A DNA stretch of 64,000 nt, from assembly GCF_000471905.2 (NCBI RefSeq), contig NW_006499776.1, forward strand, positions 1,800,470 to 1,864,469, in the 5' to 3' direction. How positions within the stretch are numbered: position 1 is the stretch's first letter; every line of letters begins with the position of its first letter. Under the pieces are notes generated by a model. The model was not told the origin of the DNA. It saw nothing but the letters and a program-made list of their open reading frames with translations, and did not search any database. Below are positions 20,326-30,599 of the stretch, in pieces. The position numbers and the translations under genes were made by a program. Origin of the DNA: Amborella trichopoda. Lineage: Eukaryota > Streptophyta > Magnoliopsida > Amborellales > Amborellaceae.

Positions 20326-22064
20326 TACCTCCCCTTTGTTTGTTTCTTATAAAACTCCGGCTCCTCTTGAAGCGAAGTTGGCTCCATAAGAATGGTCAGC
20401 ATTCGATTGCAAGTATGGCGGGATAAGAGCCAAGTTCGCGAGTTCGGCTAAAGTTTACACAAATCTAAGAATGAGACAGAGAGATGGTATATATACAGCC
20501 ATCTACATTTACTAGATTTTAAATCTAATAGTAAAGGGTGATTGTGCGCATGTATATCTATTTTCCATATTTAAAATGTGCTAAGTTAAAGAAATACGAT
20601 GGTCGAGATGTCTTGTCATCTACATTAGAAAAAAAGCATGTGTATCCAAACCACCAATCAAGAGATACGAGTCCCCACACATGAACGTTTTCTTTTCTTT
20701 TCCATTCTTTTAGTAAACTAGGTTCAAGGGTCAAGAAGATAAGAACAAAAAAAAGATGAAAATAATGGATTACTAGATTTTTTTTGTTGTGGTTTTTCTT
20801 TAAGGATTTGAATGCACTCGACTTTATAGTGAAACAAATAAACTTTCTATTTCATTTTCCTGAAAGCCTAGAGTAGAGAAAAAGCTTTGTTGTAATTTCC
20901 TTTCATTTATTTCCCAAGTTGAGCTTTTTCTTGTGAATTGTGTAAGATTTCTTTTATATCAACACATGGGTGGAACCTATATCGAGCTATTTTTTAAAAA
21001 AATAAATAAATAAAGTACGCATACATTGGTCACAAATATGCAAGTCCTCATATGTAAAATTTGACCACATGGTGTATCTTTTTTTTGTGCAAAGTCGGCT
21101 AATCATTTTCTTTCACTTCAAATATAGTCAATAGTGTACATCGAGCCATCTAATTTCACATCTGACAACTAAAAATGAATATGACCTCTCTATAATCAAA
21201 ATAAATAATCTTATTTTATATTTCATCAATAAAACTAAAAAAACAAAAAAAAGGAAATCATGGCGTACCTATAAAATCTGGTGTGACCTTCCCATCTGAG
21301 AAGCGATCAGTAGGGTGGGAAAAAAAGGCATTTAGACCATAAGGAAAATAATTTTCCCTATGCTCCTTGGAACTATTTATGTAATTGTTGGTGCCACAAT
21401 CCACTAGGGAATCCCTCAACACAAACCCTTTCTCCATTAACAATCTCCGTCCCCATAACCACCTAAACATATATCAAAAGACCACATTCACATTTCAAAC
21501 CCCATCCCATTTTGTAAAAAAATAACAAAAAAAATATAATAAAAATGTATTGCTTAATGAACAAGCTTATAAATCAGTGGCCAATTCCTCTAAAAAATAG
21601 GAAAGAGGCTTGGTTTCTTGGAAGGCTCACATGGAGGCTTGAATGGAAGCTAGATGGGTATTTATAGCCAAAATTTTCACTCAAATAATATGCTTGCAAA
21701 ATACATAAATTTGGTTTATTGTGGCTTGAAATCATTTTATAAATTGGACCGTTGAGATTGAATGCTACAGTTGCGTATGGTACATTTATGACACGAGTTG
21801 TACAAAGTGATTTTGATGGATGAGCAATCACCCTAAAAAGATGGATGCAGTAGATGGAGAAAAATCTCAGCCGTCCAATCGAAGGGGGAGGACACGTCAC
21901 ACTAACGTGAGGAATCTTTGTTACGTTGTTAGCCTACCCTGACTTCTAGGAAGAACCAGCGAGGGCAAGGGACAAATTATTCTAACAGAAATAAATGACA
22001 TTATAATACCTTCTTTAAAATAAATAAAAATAATAATAGTAATAATAAAAACAATTATGATATG
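20326..22064. other. AT-rich intergenic DNA, no gene recognised
   Basis: About 1.7 kb with scattered poly-A and poly-T runs. Two minus-strand frames (21258-21470, 21574-21900) show no family resemblance, atypical composition and no counterpart elsewhere in the window. No structured RNA or repeat was identified. Confidence 0.5.
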
Positions 22065-22174
22065 GGTGTGGGATTTGGATAAATGAGTTTTCTAAAGATC
22101 TATCAAAATTTAATGCTGATCCTTTAGGATTCTACTCATATGGGTGTGGGAGGGTCTTATAGTATCGTTACTCT
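22065..22174. mobile_element. Half copy of the fold-back MITE
   Basis: Matches only the right arm of the element at 22248-22448: ATATGGGTGTGGGATTTGG, AAAGATCTATCAAAATTTAATG, CATATGGGTGTGGGAGGGTC, ending near GTTACTCTA. The left arm is absent. Confidence 0.6.
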
Positions 22175-22247
22175 ATTTCCAATCAAATGGACTTTTTTTT
22201 TTTTTTTTGAGAATATTGTTAAATTTGTTAAAGTGTATTTTTTAAAA

Positions 22248-22448
22248 GAGTAATGAACCTATGAGAACCTCCCACATACTATGTGTGTATGTTCCCAAAT
22301 GATCACCATTAAATTTGACACAAATCTCTAGAAAAGTTATCACATGGGTGTGGGATTTGACTGTTCTAAAGATTTGTGCTAAATTTAATGGTGATCATTT
22401 ATGGTTCTACACACATGGGTGTGGGAGGGTCTCATTGGATAATTACTC
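22248..22448. mobile_element. Fold-back MITE with 9-bp target duplication (201 bp)
   Basis: Almost the whole element is an inverted repeat. The left arm begins GAGTAATGAACCTATGAGAA CCTCCCACAT; the right arm in reverse begins GAGTAATTATCCAATGAGAC CCTCCCACAC. Inside, ATGATCACCATTAAATTTG is answered by AAATTTAATGGTGATCAT. A perfect 9-bp duplication TTTTTAAAA flanks it (22239-22247, 22449-22457). No coding capacity; a transcript through it would form a long hairpin. Confidence 0.85.
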
Positions 22449-22493
22449 TTTTTAAAAACCATATTAGTTTTTATGTTATTTTATTACGAGTAA

Positions 22494-22816
22494 TGTAGTA
22501 AAGTTGTACTTGTAAGATTGTGTAATAAGAACTTATGAAGTACTTGATGGTTAGTAGTTACTGTTGTAGGTTAGTAGTTATAGTTGTAAGTGGGTAGTTA
22601 TTTTAGGAAATATGGTTGTAAAAAAACCTCTATTTAAAAGAGAGGTTTGTGGTGAGAACATTGGGTTACATGTGTTAAGGTTAATCTTGTGTGTTGAGAT
22701 TATAATTCCTTTTTATACCCCGTATTTTTCTTTAATGAAGTTTTTCTTCCACTTCATCTTGGTTCTTCTTTTTCTTTCTATTTGCTTGTGAGTGTTAGGC
22801 TAGTGTGGCATTGTCA
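22494..22816 (+). mobile_element. Possible solo LTR (Copia-like)
   Basis: Starts TGTAGTAAAGTTG and ends GGCATTGTCA, with a TATA-like CTATTTAAAAG at about 22640 and short direct repeats GGTTAGTAGTTA upstream. It contains no coding sequence, no primer site follows, and I found no clean 5-bp duplication. The class is a guess from size and layout. Confidence 0.35.
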
Positions 22817-23264
22817 CACTAATTGAAAAGCGGATAGTTATGAAATTGTGGCATCCGTCTTTCTCTACAAATATTACAAAATTTTATTACTTGAAAACAA
22901 ATTCCATAAAGCTCATACATGAATAAGCTCATCTACCATAATTGTCTCATACATAAATACCCCATTAAACCCAAACAGAAGTTGATTTGCCCTTTTCTTC
23001 ATATGAATTAGTTATATACAAAATGGTAATTTAAAAGACTACTTACTCGGATCAAGAAGATCTAACTTACCAAGTGATAGGACTGGGTCCTGCAGAGTAT
23101 TGAGAGTTGACTGGATCTGACTATGGATGGCCCAATTCTCTAACATAACCAAGTGATACTTTGACATAATCAAGAATCAGTTCAACCTGGATTGATTCCA
23201 TCGATCATTTTAATTTGTCCAATAATATCAATTTTTTGGTTTTATTTATTTTCTTATTTTTATG
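22817..23264. other. AT-rich intergenic DNA, nothing recognised
   Basis: No coding frame, terminal repeat or RNA gene could be supported here. Confidence 0.4.
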
Positions 23265-23655
23265 GGATGGAATGTTTGGCGATCAAGAAACAATATATTC
23301 ATAAGATGAGCATAGTTAAGATGAAGATGTTGAAATGGATGAGCAGCAAGAAAATAAATGATAGATTTTAAAATGAATACATACCAAGGAACTTAGATGT
23401 AGCTTCAATAGGTGATAAGATGGGGAAAGTAGACTTAAGTAAGTTAGACATATGCAACGTAGACCTAAAATAACACTAGTTAGCAGGTACCATTTGGTTC
23501 AAATGAACGACTTTAAAAGGACAAGAGAAGTAGAAGTAGTGAGAAAATATATGATGACGTTTGGTCTTATTGAGGGTCCGCCCTTTGATAAAAAAAAGAA
23601 TGGCTCATGCAGCCGACCCTAACTAATTAGGATAAAGTTTTGATGATGATGATGC
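23265..23655 (+). mobile_element. RTE-type LINE, 5'-truncated 3' end
   Basis: From about 23270 the frame reads ECLAIKKQYIHKMSIVKMKM, then LKWMSSKKINDRF, a stop, NEYIPRN, then VASIGDKMGK. This matches the end of plant RTE reverse transcriptases (M-R-M-L-R-W-M-x-G-x-T-x-x-D-R-I-R-N-E, then V-A-P-I-x-x-K-M). It closes with the usual RTE tail: GCAGCCGACCCTAACTAATTAGG, AAAGTTT and a short TGATGATGATGATG run. Only the last 130 codons or so remain, with stops. Most LINE copies are 5'-truncated like this. Confidence 0.85.
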
Positions 23656-24530
23656 ATTATCATTTTATATTTTTTATTTATTTTTTTTAAATTATATAAG
23701 GTCCAAGTTCAATAGTCAAATTTAAGTGTTCAAGAACTCAAAATTCAATTTGTCTATTTGAAAATACCCATCTAGTAATTTTAAAATGGATCTCAAAATT
23801 TCGTATAAAATTTCCTGTACAACTTTCTTGATCGAGGAAGTAAATAAACAGTGCCCTAGTAGCAAGTGTACTCAACGCCCCCAAAAAACAATGCATTGAG
23901 GAAATGGATACGTGTACCCATAGTTAGTGCAAGCATGTTCTAGGCCATTAATGTATGGGAAATTTATCAATCTATTTATGACGTGAACAATTTAACATTT
24001 TGCTCCTTTTCTTTGTTTAATTTAAAAATACCCAAGGCATAGTCTTGAGTTGAAAACTTGAAATAAGTCCAATCAAATAAACTATTAAATACTTCTTCTC
24101 TAATAAATACTTTCATAAATTTCCTTTAAAATATTAAAAATTTAGGGCACCAAGGATTCCATGAGTTAAGGGTTAGAATTTAAGAAATAAACGAGACTCC
24201 AATTTTGACGCAACTATCAATCTTATTCCAATCTACCTCACCATCATTATCATCGTTTTAGTTTTTTCTCAATTAAATACGGTTTCCAAAAGTACAAATC
24301 ATTCTATTCCTTCTAAAGCTTTACATCCATTAGTATCCTTTAAGAATGACAAGTGTCGCTGCCACGTGCCCAGAGGTTAACAACTCCTCCACTTCTCTTC
24401 AGCTACTTCGTAAAAGTAAGCATAGGAACTCTGTCTCTATTGTTTGCCTTGTATATTGACTTCCTCACCTTATCCATTTCTTGAATAGAGAAATAGGAGC
24501 ATGGAGCATGTGACCCCCAATAGCAGATAA
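23656..24530. other. AT-rich intergenic DNA, nothing recognised
   Basis: No coding frame with family resemblance and no repeat structure that I can support. Confidence 0.4.
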
Positions 24531-24674
24531 GGAATTGTCTTCTTTCTTGATCACAATCGTTTTTAGCCGTTAGAAGTGAAATAATGCCGAGGAAAAATAT
24601 AGGGAATTGTCTTTCTTTCTTTATCACAAGCGTTTTTAGTCGTTAGATGTGAAATTATGTCGAGGAAAAATATA
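24531..24674. repeat. Tandem duplication of about 72 bp
   Basis: GGAATTGTCTTCTTTCTTGA...GAGGAAAAATATAG occurs twice, head to tail (about 24531-24601 and 24602-24674), with a few differences. The MITE copy B is inserted exactly at the AAAAATATA that ends the second unit. Confidence 0.7.
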
Positions 24675-25189
24675 GATAAAAGTTTCTATGCTTTTTCTAC
24701 GGCATAAAAGTTCTATCCTCCCCCTACCATTCAGCCGTCCAATTTTTATCAAGAGACCCACTCACCGTTTGATCTTAGATCCGATGTCTTAAAGTATTTT
24801 ATTTTTAGTTTTTTTTTATACAAATTGTATGATTATAAAATTTTGTAGGTGCCATATTCTCATTAGGGTACACCTATAAAAAATATTAAAAATAATTTTC
24901 TGATAAAATATAATGACCAAAATACCCTTTGAATCTTTCAGGGGTATTTTGGTTATTTTATTTTATTAAAAATATTTTTTTCATATTTTTCACTAGTGCG
25001 AGTTTAACAGAAGAATGTACGTCCAAATTTTGGTGTTAAAATAGTTTATAGAAAAAAATTAAAAATAAAATAGTATAGAGAAGTGACATTGTGATTGGGG
25101 CAATCTTAGCCCTCCATTCAGAATAGACGGTTGGATAAAGGGGAGGATAGAACTTCTATGCTGTAGGGGAAGCATAGAAAGCTTGCCCT
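24675..25189. mobile_element. MULE-like MITE, copy B (515 bp)
   Basis: The best preserved copy of the family. The right end in reverse reads GGGCAAGCTTTCTATGCTTC, continuing CCCTACAGCATAGAAGTTCT ATCCTCCCC; the left end matches with a few changes. A perfect 9-bp target duplication AAAAATATA lies at 24666-24674 and 25190-25198. Internal sequence is close to copy A throughout. No coding capacity; mobilisation would need a Mutator-type transposase from elsewhere. Confidence 0.87.
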
Positions 25190-25910
25190 AAAAATATAAA
25201 ATTTATATAGTAAGTTCACAATCACTTCTAGTCGTTAGATGTATAGTTAAGCGGCAGGAAGTGTAGCCTAAGTCGTGCCTCGAAGTCTCTCTTTTTGTGC
25301 CCTTAGATGCTAGATTCACAACTAATAGCTCAAAGCAATTGGTCTTGAGCATAGTTAGCAAGTCGCCGATTTAATCGCGACTTTTTCAAAAAACTGGTGC
25401 TTTTTTAAAAAACGATTTAATTTGCAATTTTTTCCATAGATCGGTAAAAATATACGATCTTTTCAGGAAGAAGTTTAAAATGCGACTTTTCAAAATTTGA
25501 AAAAAAATCATTTCAAAAAAACTTTTCTATTAATAGACTCTCTTTTCTTTTTTAGAAAATTCAATATCTTTTTCCCGTTTTATGAAATTTCTATTTCTAT
25601 TTTTATTTCTATTCTCTTGAAACTTTCTCTGGTTCGCTGATATGGATATGGTGCGTATTTTTTTAGGTGGTTATGGGTAGACCATAGTTAGCAAGTATGG
25701 GGTAGATTATTTCTTTCTAGAAAAATGAAAATTGAATTCACCTACCCAATACTTTTCTTGAGGAGTAGAATAGATGACCATCTTATAATTTAGAGATATA
25801 TCACGTTGAATATTTAAAATTTATATTTATAGGGAGGTCATTTTTATACTAATTGATATATATAGAGTGAAAGCATTACTCCTCACTACTATTAATTTTT
25901 TCTATATTGA

Positions 25911-25911
<1 letters not shown>

Positions 25912-25943
<32 letters not shown>
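25912..25943. repeat. AT dinucleotide microsatellite
   Basis: A run of about 16 AT units directly before the assembly gap, inside the hAT-like element. The gap probably reflects trouble assembling this repeat. Confidence 0.9.
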
Positions 25944-25945
<2 letters not shown>

Positions 25946-25949
25946 TGTC

Positions 25950-26064
25950 NNNNNNNNNNNNNNNNNNNNNNNNNNNNNNNNNNNNNNNNNNNNNNNNNNN
26001 NNNNNNNNNNNNNNNNNNNNNNNNNNNNNNNNNNNNNNNNNNNNNNNNNNNNNNNNNNNNNNNN
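25950..26064. other. Assembly gap (115 N)
   Basis: Unknown bases. Open frames reported across this stretch contain only undetermined residues and are meaningless. Confidence 0.99.
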
Positions 26065-26154
26065 TTTCACTTTATAAAATAAAAACGATTAGTTTCCGAT
26101 TTCATGGTGAGTAAATTTATTGATAATCCCCGACTTGCTAACTATGGTCTTGAG

Positions 26155-26989
26155 TAAATACTTTTTACACTTTGTACCCTAGTAGATGCCAGATTCACGT
26201 AAATGTGATTATGGCCCTTGTTTAACAAAACAAATAGTTTTAAGCGGGGTTTTAGAAAACACTGATTCGGATCGGAATTTCTCGATCCAAATTGGTGGAA
26301 CCATCTCAGTTTTTGTAATATATCTAGAATTGGCCAATTCTAGGAAGACCCGTCTGGTTCTTTCATAAAATTGGCCGACTCTCAGAGAACCGACCAGTTC
26401 TTTAAATAACCAAATAACTAAACTAGTTCCTCTTTTGTTCATTTAAATTTTTTAAATTTTTTTAATTAAAACGAAGCTTGTGGAGCTGCCCACTCGATAT
26501 TTAGAATAGGGCAAATGTTTTATTATTATAATTTTGAATTGAGAAATGATCATCTTAGACCCTCCCACTCGGTGGCGTGAGACCCCCTTCATTGGCCGTT
26601 GGATTTCGATCGGCTCTCAACTCAATAAAAATTTTATCGGGTGAGGCGGTAAACAAGTGAGCACAACGTTCAATAAACTGAAATTTTCTAGTTCATACTT
26701 TTTTCTTTTTTCATCCCATCTTTTCTCTTTTCCTCTTCCTCTCTCTCTCTCTCTCTTAACTTTTCTATCTCATCTTTTTGTCCCTATTAAGATAGACGAT
26801 ATTGGAAAGCTTCGATACTTTTTATTGAGAGAAAGTGGTGTTTAATACAAATTGTAACAATATGGGTGAACGGCTAATCCCGTGATTGTAGGGATTTTTC
26901 TAACAATACATAGCTGATTATCCACATGGTTTACAGTAGCGATAGATATACATGGTTAGGAAGTTGGGTCTTCATCAGCCATATCTTCA
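26155..26989. other. AT-rich intergenic DNA with CT microsatellite
   Basis: Contains a CT run at about 26741-26757 within a pyrimidine-rich stretch. No gene recognised; frames at 26186 and 26209 are not supported by any family resemblance. Confidence 0.4.
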
Positions 26990-28095
26990 TCGGCTGATGT
27001 GGAACCCCCAGTTAAGAGAACTTGTGATTTTACTCACAGATTGTAAGTTAAAAGAAATTTTGGCAATCAAAGAACATCTTCACGGGATACAGAAAGAGAT
27101 AAGAAATTGTTACCAATGTGTGCGACAATTGTAATACTACCATCAGGTAAGAAAACTGATTTATTTTTATTCTTGGTAATGGATGAAACAGAAGGAGATA
27201 AGAAATCTTTACTAATGTGTGCGACAATTGTAGTACTACCATCAAGTAAACAAACTGGTTTATTTTGATTCTTGCTAATGGATGTCTTGAAAGGTGATAG
27301 ATGGGGTGTAAAATAATGTGTAGCTCCCTAATCTATCACCTATGAACTTTTGGATGGTTGAGAGACTAAAAACAACTTTTTATACCTACAAAGTTGACAT
27401 TGGAAAGTTGAGGATCGGTGTTCAACAGAGAGAGAAGTTGCTGGTATTGACTTGTAGTGAGAGGTGACAGAGATGACATTTCTCCTTGTTATAATGCATT
27501 AACAGATGAACCAGCTACATAAGTGACATTATTGGCACGTCTGCCTCCTTTCTAACTGTTGAATCGTCCATTGGAATTCCATTTGGGATGACCTTCAAGG
27601 TAGCCATGCAGATCGTAACAAGTTTATCGGGTATGTCCATGTTTTTTGCAGTGAGTACAGTAGGGCCGTCCTCTTGGATGAGAGAACCATTGGTTTTGTC
27701 CACTATCATACTTGTTGGCAGCTAGAGCCGCAACATTAGTCGATGTCGGTTGATTGAATTGCAACCCTTTATGCTTCTCTTCTTGAAGTACAAGTGAGTA
27801 TACCTTCCCAACATTGGGTAAAGGCTCCATGGTGAGGATTTGTGTTCTAATGGTCCCAAAGAACTCATTCAACCCCATGAGAAATTGATAGACTCTCTCA
27901 GTTTGTTGATATTCTTGTAGTTGCTTGAAAGAACTGCAAGTATATGTGGGTATCTTGGAATATGAGCCCAGTTCATCCCACAATAGTTTGAGAGAAGAGA
28001 AATATGCAGCAATTGACAATCGTTCTTGTTGCAAAGTGGCAATAGAACGTTTAATTTCATAGATCCATGGTCGGGAGTCCAACCCATATTCGCAT
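26990..28095 (-). pseudogene. Copia gag-protease fragment (E2)
   Basis: Minus strand. The frame 28095-27624 is a Copia gag (UBN2 type): YGLDSRPWIYEIKRSIATLQ, LKLLWDELGSY, QFLMGLNEFFGTIRTQILTM, with zinc knuckle CTHCKKHGHT, a stop, then TCYDLHG. After frame breaks come LTTSQYQQLLSLLNTDPQL and the protease active site VID-stop-GATHYFTP, where the usual D-S-G has a stop in place of Ser (about 27330). Next, KPVCLLDGSTTIVAHISKDF and KSVFLPDGSITIVAHIGNNF form a tandem duplication of about 90 bp. It ends near LPKFLLTYNL at about 27020. No integrase or RT follows. The right edge is cut by the E3 LTR fragment at 28096. Confidence 0.85.
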
Positions 28096-28621
28096 GTTTT
28101 CAATAGTCATGGGTGCATAAAAGCTAGACCCACTTACCTTAATTCTAACAGTGCCACAGCTCCCAGCTCACGGCCTTCACGGGCTTTCCTTAGATCCACC
28201 AGTAGGCTTGAACTCCTTAGGGAAAGAGAGTGTGAAATGAGGAAATCTTGTTTGTCCAATGGCTTAAGTACTCATGGTTGCTGGGATTCATTGTGGCTGA
28301 TGTAACCACTCATGCCTCTGACATGTACGGGGCGGCGCTGTCAGGTGACAGTTGTGTGGTTGACCAAAACACACACCGGTGTTGCTTCCTCCTTCGCTCA
28401 CCCGGCACTGGCACTGCTTCTCCCTTCTCTCAATCGGTGCTGGCACTGCTTCTCCCTTTTCTCAATCGGCGCTGGCGCTGCGTCTTCCTTATCTCAACCG
28501 ACGCTGGCGCTGCTTCTCCCTTTTCTCAACCGGCGCTGTGCCTTCTTCACTCACCCAGCGTTGTGCCTTTCTTCACTCACCAGGTGCTGTGCCTTTCTGT
28601 GGAAAAATCGCGGTCCTTACA
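28096..28621 (-). mobile_element. Truncated 3' LTR of Tekay/Del-type chromovirus E3
   Basis: On the minus strand it starts TGTAAGGACCGCGATTTTTC just after the polypurine tract. It aligns with the first 580 bp or so of the E3 5' LTR (36287-35706) and then stops at about 28096 against Copia sequence, so about 2.6 kb of LTR is missing. It contains about five GC-rich tandem units (TCTCAATCGGCGCTGGCGCT, 28395-28600). ORFs through it are repeat artefacts. Confidence 0.8.
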
Positions 28622-28635
28622 TCATTCCCCCCTTT
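28622..28635 (-). other. Polypurine tract of E3
   Basis: AAAGGGGGGAATGA on the minus strand, immediately before the 3' LTR start and 30-odd bases after the polyprotein stop. Confidence 0.75.
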
Positions 28636-28668
28636 AAAAAGGATTTTGTCCTCAAAATCATATTAAAT

Positions 28669-29460
28669 TTAATTAAACAGGTGGGGGTATTTCTCTCTAA
28701 TTTCATCTTCCCGTTCCCATGTCAATATTTCCTTTGAGTGATACTGCCATTGCACTCGCACCAAGGGAATCTCTTTATTGCGCAATACTTGTACTCTCTT
28801 GTCTAATATCCCAATTGGTTGTTCAATATAATTCAAATCTTCCCTGAGTAGGATTGGTTCGTACTCCAAGACATGGAACGGGTCAGGTTGGGATTTCCTC
28901 TGCAGTGATATATGGAAGACATTGTGGACGTTGGCCAGTTCACGTGGCAGAGCAAGTTGGTAAGACGTGCTTCCAATTCTTTCCAGGACTTTAAAAGGTC
29001 CAATGAATCATGGGCCCAATTTTCCCTTTTTACTAAATCTCGTAACACCCTTGGTTGGTGATACTTTCAAGAAGACACGATCTGCCACTTCAAACTCGAG
29101 GTTTCTCTAGCGATTATCGGCATAACTCTTTTGTTGAGCCACTTTCTAATTAAGGAATTTTCTCAAAAGTCATCTGAACCATTTGGGGCTCTAATAATCT
29201 TCTTTCGCCCACCTCGTTCCAATAGATGGGCGGCCTACACTTTCTCGCATATAGTACCTCATAAGGTGCCATCTGAATACTGGCTTGGAAACTGTTGTTG
29301 TAGGAAATTTCTATCAGAGGTATATGGTCTTCCCAGCTTCCCTTAAATTCAGTGACACATGCCCTTAATATGTCCTCTATGGTCTGGATGGTTCTCTCTG
29401 ATTGTTCATCTGTTTGGGGATGAAAGGCAGTGCTAAATGTAAGTCTGGTTTTCTAAGGCT
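28669..29460 (-). pseudogene. pol: E3 integrase C-terminus with chromodomain-like tail
   Basis: Minus strand, two shifted frames. The first part gives FHPQTDEQSERTIQTIEDIL, which keeps the third catalytic Glu of the integrase core, then WEDHIPLIEISYNNSF and APYEVLYARKCRPP. After stops near 29150 comes DRVFLKVSPTKGVTRF and FIGPFKVLERIGSTSYQLAL, then LANVHNVFHISL. The last frame (28869-28669) reads VLRNKEIPLVRVQWQYHSKE and WEREDEIREKYPHLFN. That ending, a chromodomain-like module after integrase, is typical of Tekay/Del chromoviruses. Such modules are thought to steer insertion to particular chromatin. Confidence 0.85.
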
Positions 29461-29462
29461 AA

Positions 29463-30065
29463 CTACAGACTTGCCCAAAATATGGTGGTGAATCTAGTGT
29501 CCCTGTCTGACACAATGCTGATGGGCACTCCATGCAATCTCACAATTTCTCTGATGTACAACTGGGCTAGGTTATCCAGGGTATAGGTCGCGTGAACCAC
29601 CACGACCCAGATACTATCATGCCCTGCACTTGATCTTGGTAATCCAGAAATAAAGTCCATCGTGATGTGTTTCCATTTCCACTCTGGTATGAGCAAGGGC
29701 CGTAGCAGTCCAGTAGGTTTTTGATGCTCTGCCTTCACTTGCTGACACGTCAAATACTTAGCGACAAACTGTGCCACATCTCGCTTCATGTTGTTCCACC
29801 AGAAGGTCTTTTTCAAATCCTGGTACATCATTGTACTCCCTAAGTGTACCGTGTAGCGGGAGTGGTGTGCTTCCTCTAGGACAACCCTTTTTATCTTCTT
29901 GTCATTAAGAACAAACACTCGGCCTCTAAACCTTAACAAATCATTGATCCTCATAAAGAAATCTTCTTTTCCTTCCATTTTCATTTCTTCAAGCATTTTT
30001 ACCATCAAGGGATCTCCTTTTTTGGCCGCTCGGATTTGGAGAAGGAGTCGAGGTTCATTAAACAT
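29463..30065 (-). pseudogene. pol: E3 integrase core (broken)
   Basis: Open frame of 200 codons. The zinc finger shows [18 protein letters not shown] with both His residues, then [12 protein letters not shown], where the first Cys of the C-x-x-C pair is Tyr. The core shows [10 protein letters not shown] (first Asp) and [10 protein letters not shown] (second Asp). Between WVVV and the [20 protein letters not shown] stretch about 12 residues usual for this clade are missing (the D-R-L-T-K-S-A-H-F block), an in-frame deletion. It ends at a stop near FWASL and the rest continues in another frame to the left. Confidence 0.88.
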
Positions 30066-30560
30066 GACAACATTCCTTCCCCTTCTCTACGGGGCTGAGA
30101 TGGGTGCCACTCCACCACATCTTCTAACAGCTTCATTTCTCGAACCATCAAATGTGCCACGGAGACCACAACTTTTCAACTTAAGGCGTCGGCTACAATC
30201 TTGCCTGGTTGGTAATCAATTGTACAGTCATAATCATTCAAGAAGTCCATCCATCTTCTTTGCCTCATGTTCAGTCCTTTCTGGGAAAAGAGGTTCTTGA
30301 GGCTCTTGTGGTCCGTAAACACCTTAAACTGGGCCCATAAAGATAGTGCCTCCAGATTTTTAACGCGGACACTATTGCCGTGAGTTCCAAATCGTGAGTG
30401 GAATAGTTTTGCTCATGCGGCTTTACCTGCCTTGAGGCATAAGCAATAACTCTACCTCTCTGCATAAGTAAACATCCGAGCCCTTTATGGGATGCATCGA
30501 TGTAAACCACAAAGTCTTCATTCCCCTCTAGCAAGGCCAGTATTGGGGTTGTGACTAGTC
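30066..30560 (-). pseudogene. pol: E3 RNase H domain (broken)
   Basis: The frame 30534-30271 shows [20 protein letters not shown] and [39 protein letters not shown], a typical Gypsy RNase H with the first Asp (YIDAS) and Glu (DLELTA) kept. The remainder lies in another frame down to about 30070 ([25 protein letters not shown] then a stop). Confidence 0.85.
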
Positions 30561-30599
30561 TCTTCTTAAATTCCTGGAAACTCCACTCACACTCTTATG

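Larger units (their letters stand above)
25350..26146. mobile_element. hAT-like non-autonomous element (797 bp, with assembly gap)
   Basis: Terminal inverted repeats CATAGTTAGCAAGTCGCCGAT (left) and, in reverse, CATAGTTAGCAAGTCGGGGAT (right). A perfect 8-bp duplication GTCTTGAG flanks it at 25342-25349 and 26147-26154. An 8-bp duplication and CA-starting ends fit the hAT superfamily. An extra internal CCATAGTTAGCAAGTATGG at about 25682 resembles the terminus, suggesting a nested or rearranged end. 115 bases are unknown. No transposase is visible. Confidence 0.8.

Noticed and set aside
21258-21900. Two minus-strand ORFs in the AT-rich island as host genes
   Set aside because: No recognisable domain, no supporting context and no conservation visible in the window.
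25876-26114. ORFs spanning the first assembly gap
   Set aside because: Their residues are mostly undetermined; they exist only because N was read through.
28248-28737. Overlapping ORFs of 95-141 codons in the E3 LTR
   Set aside because: They translate GC-rich tandem repeats (CGGCGCTGGCGCTG) in three frames at once; the partner LTR has them in other frames.
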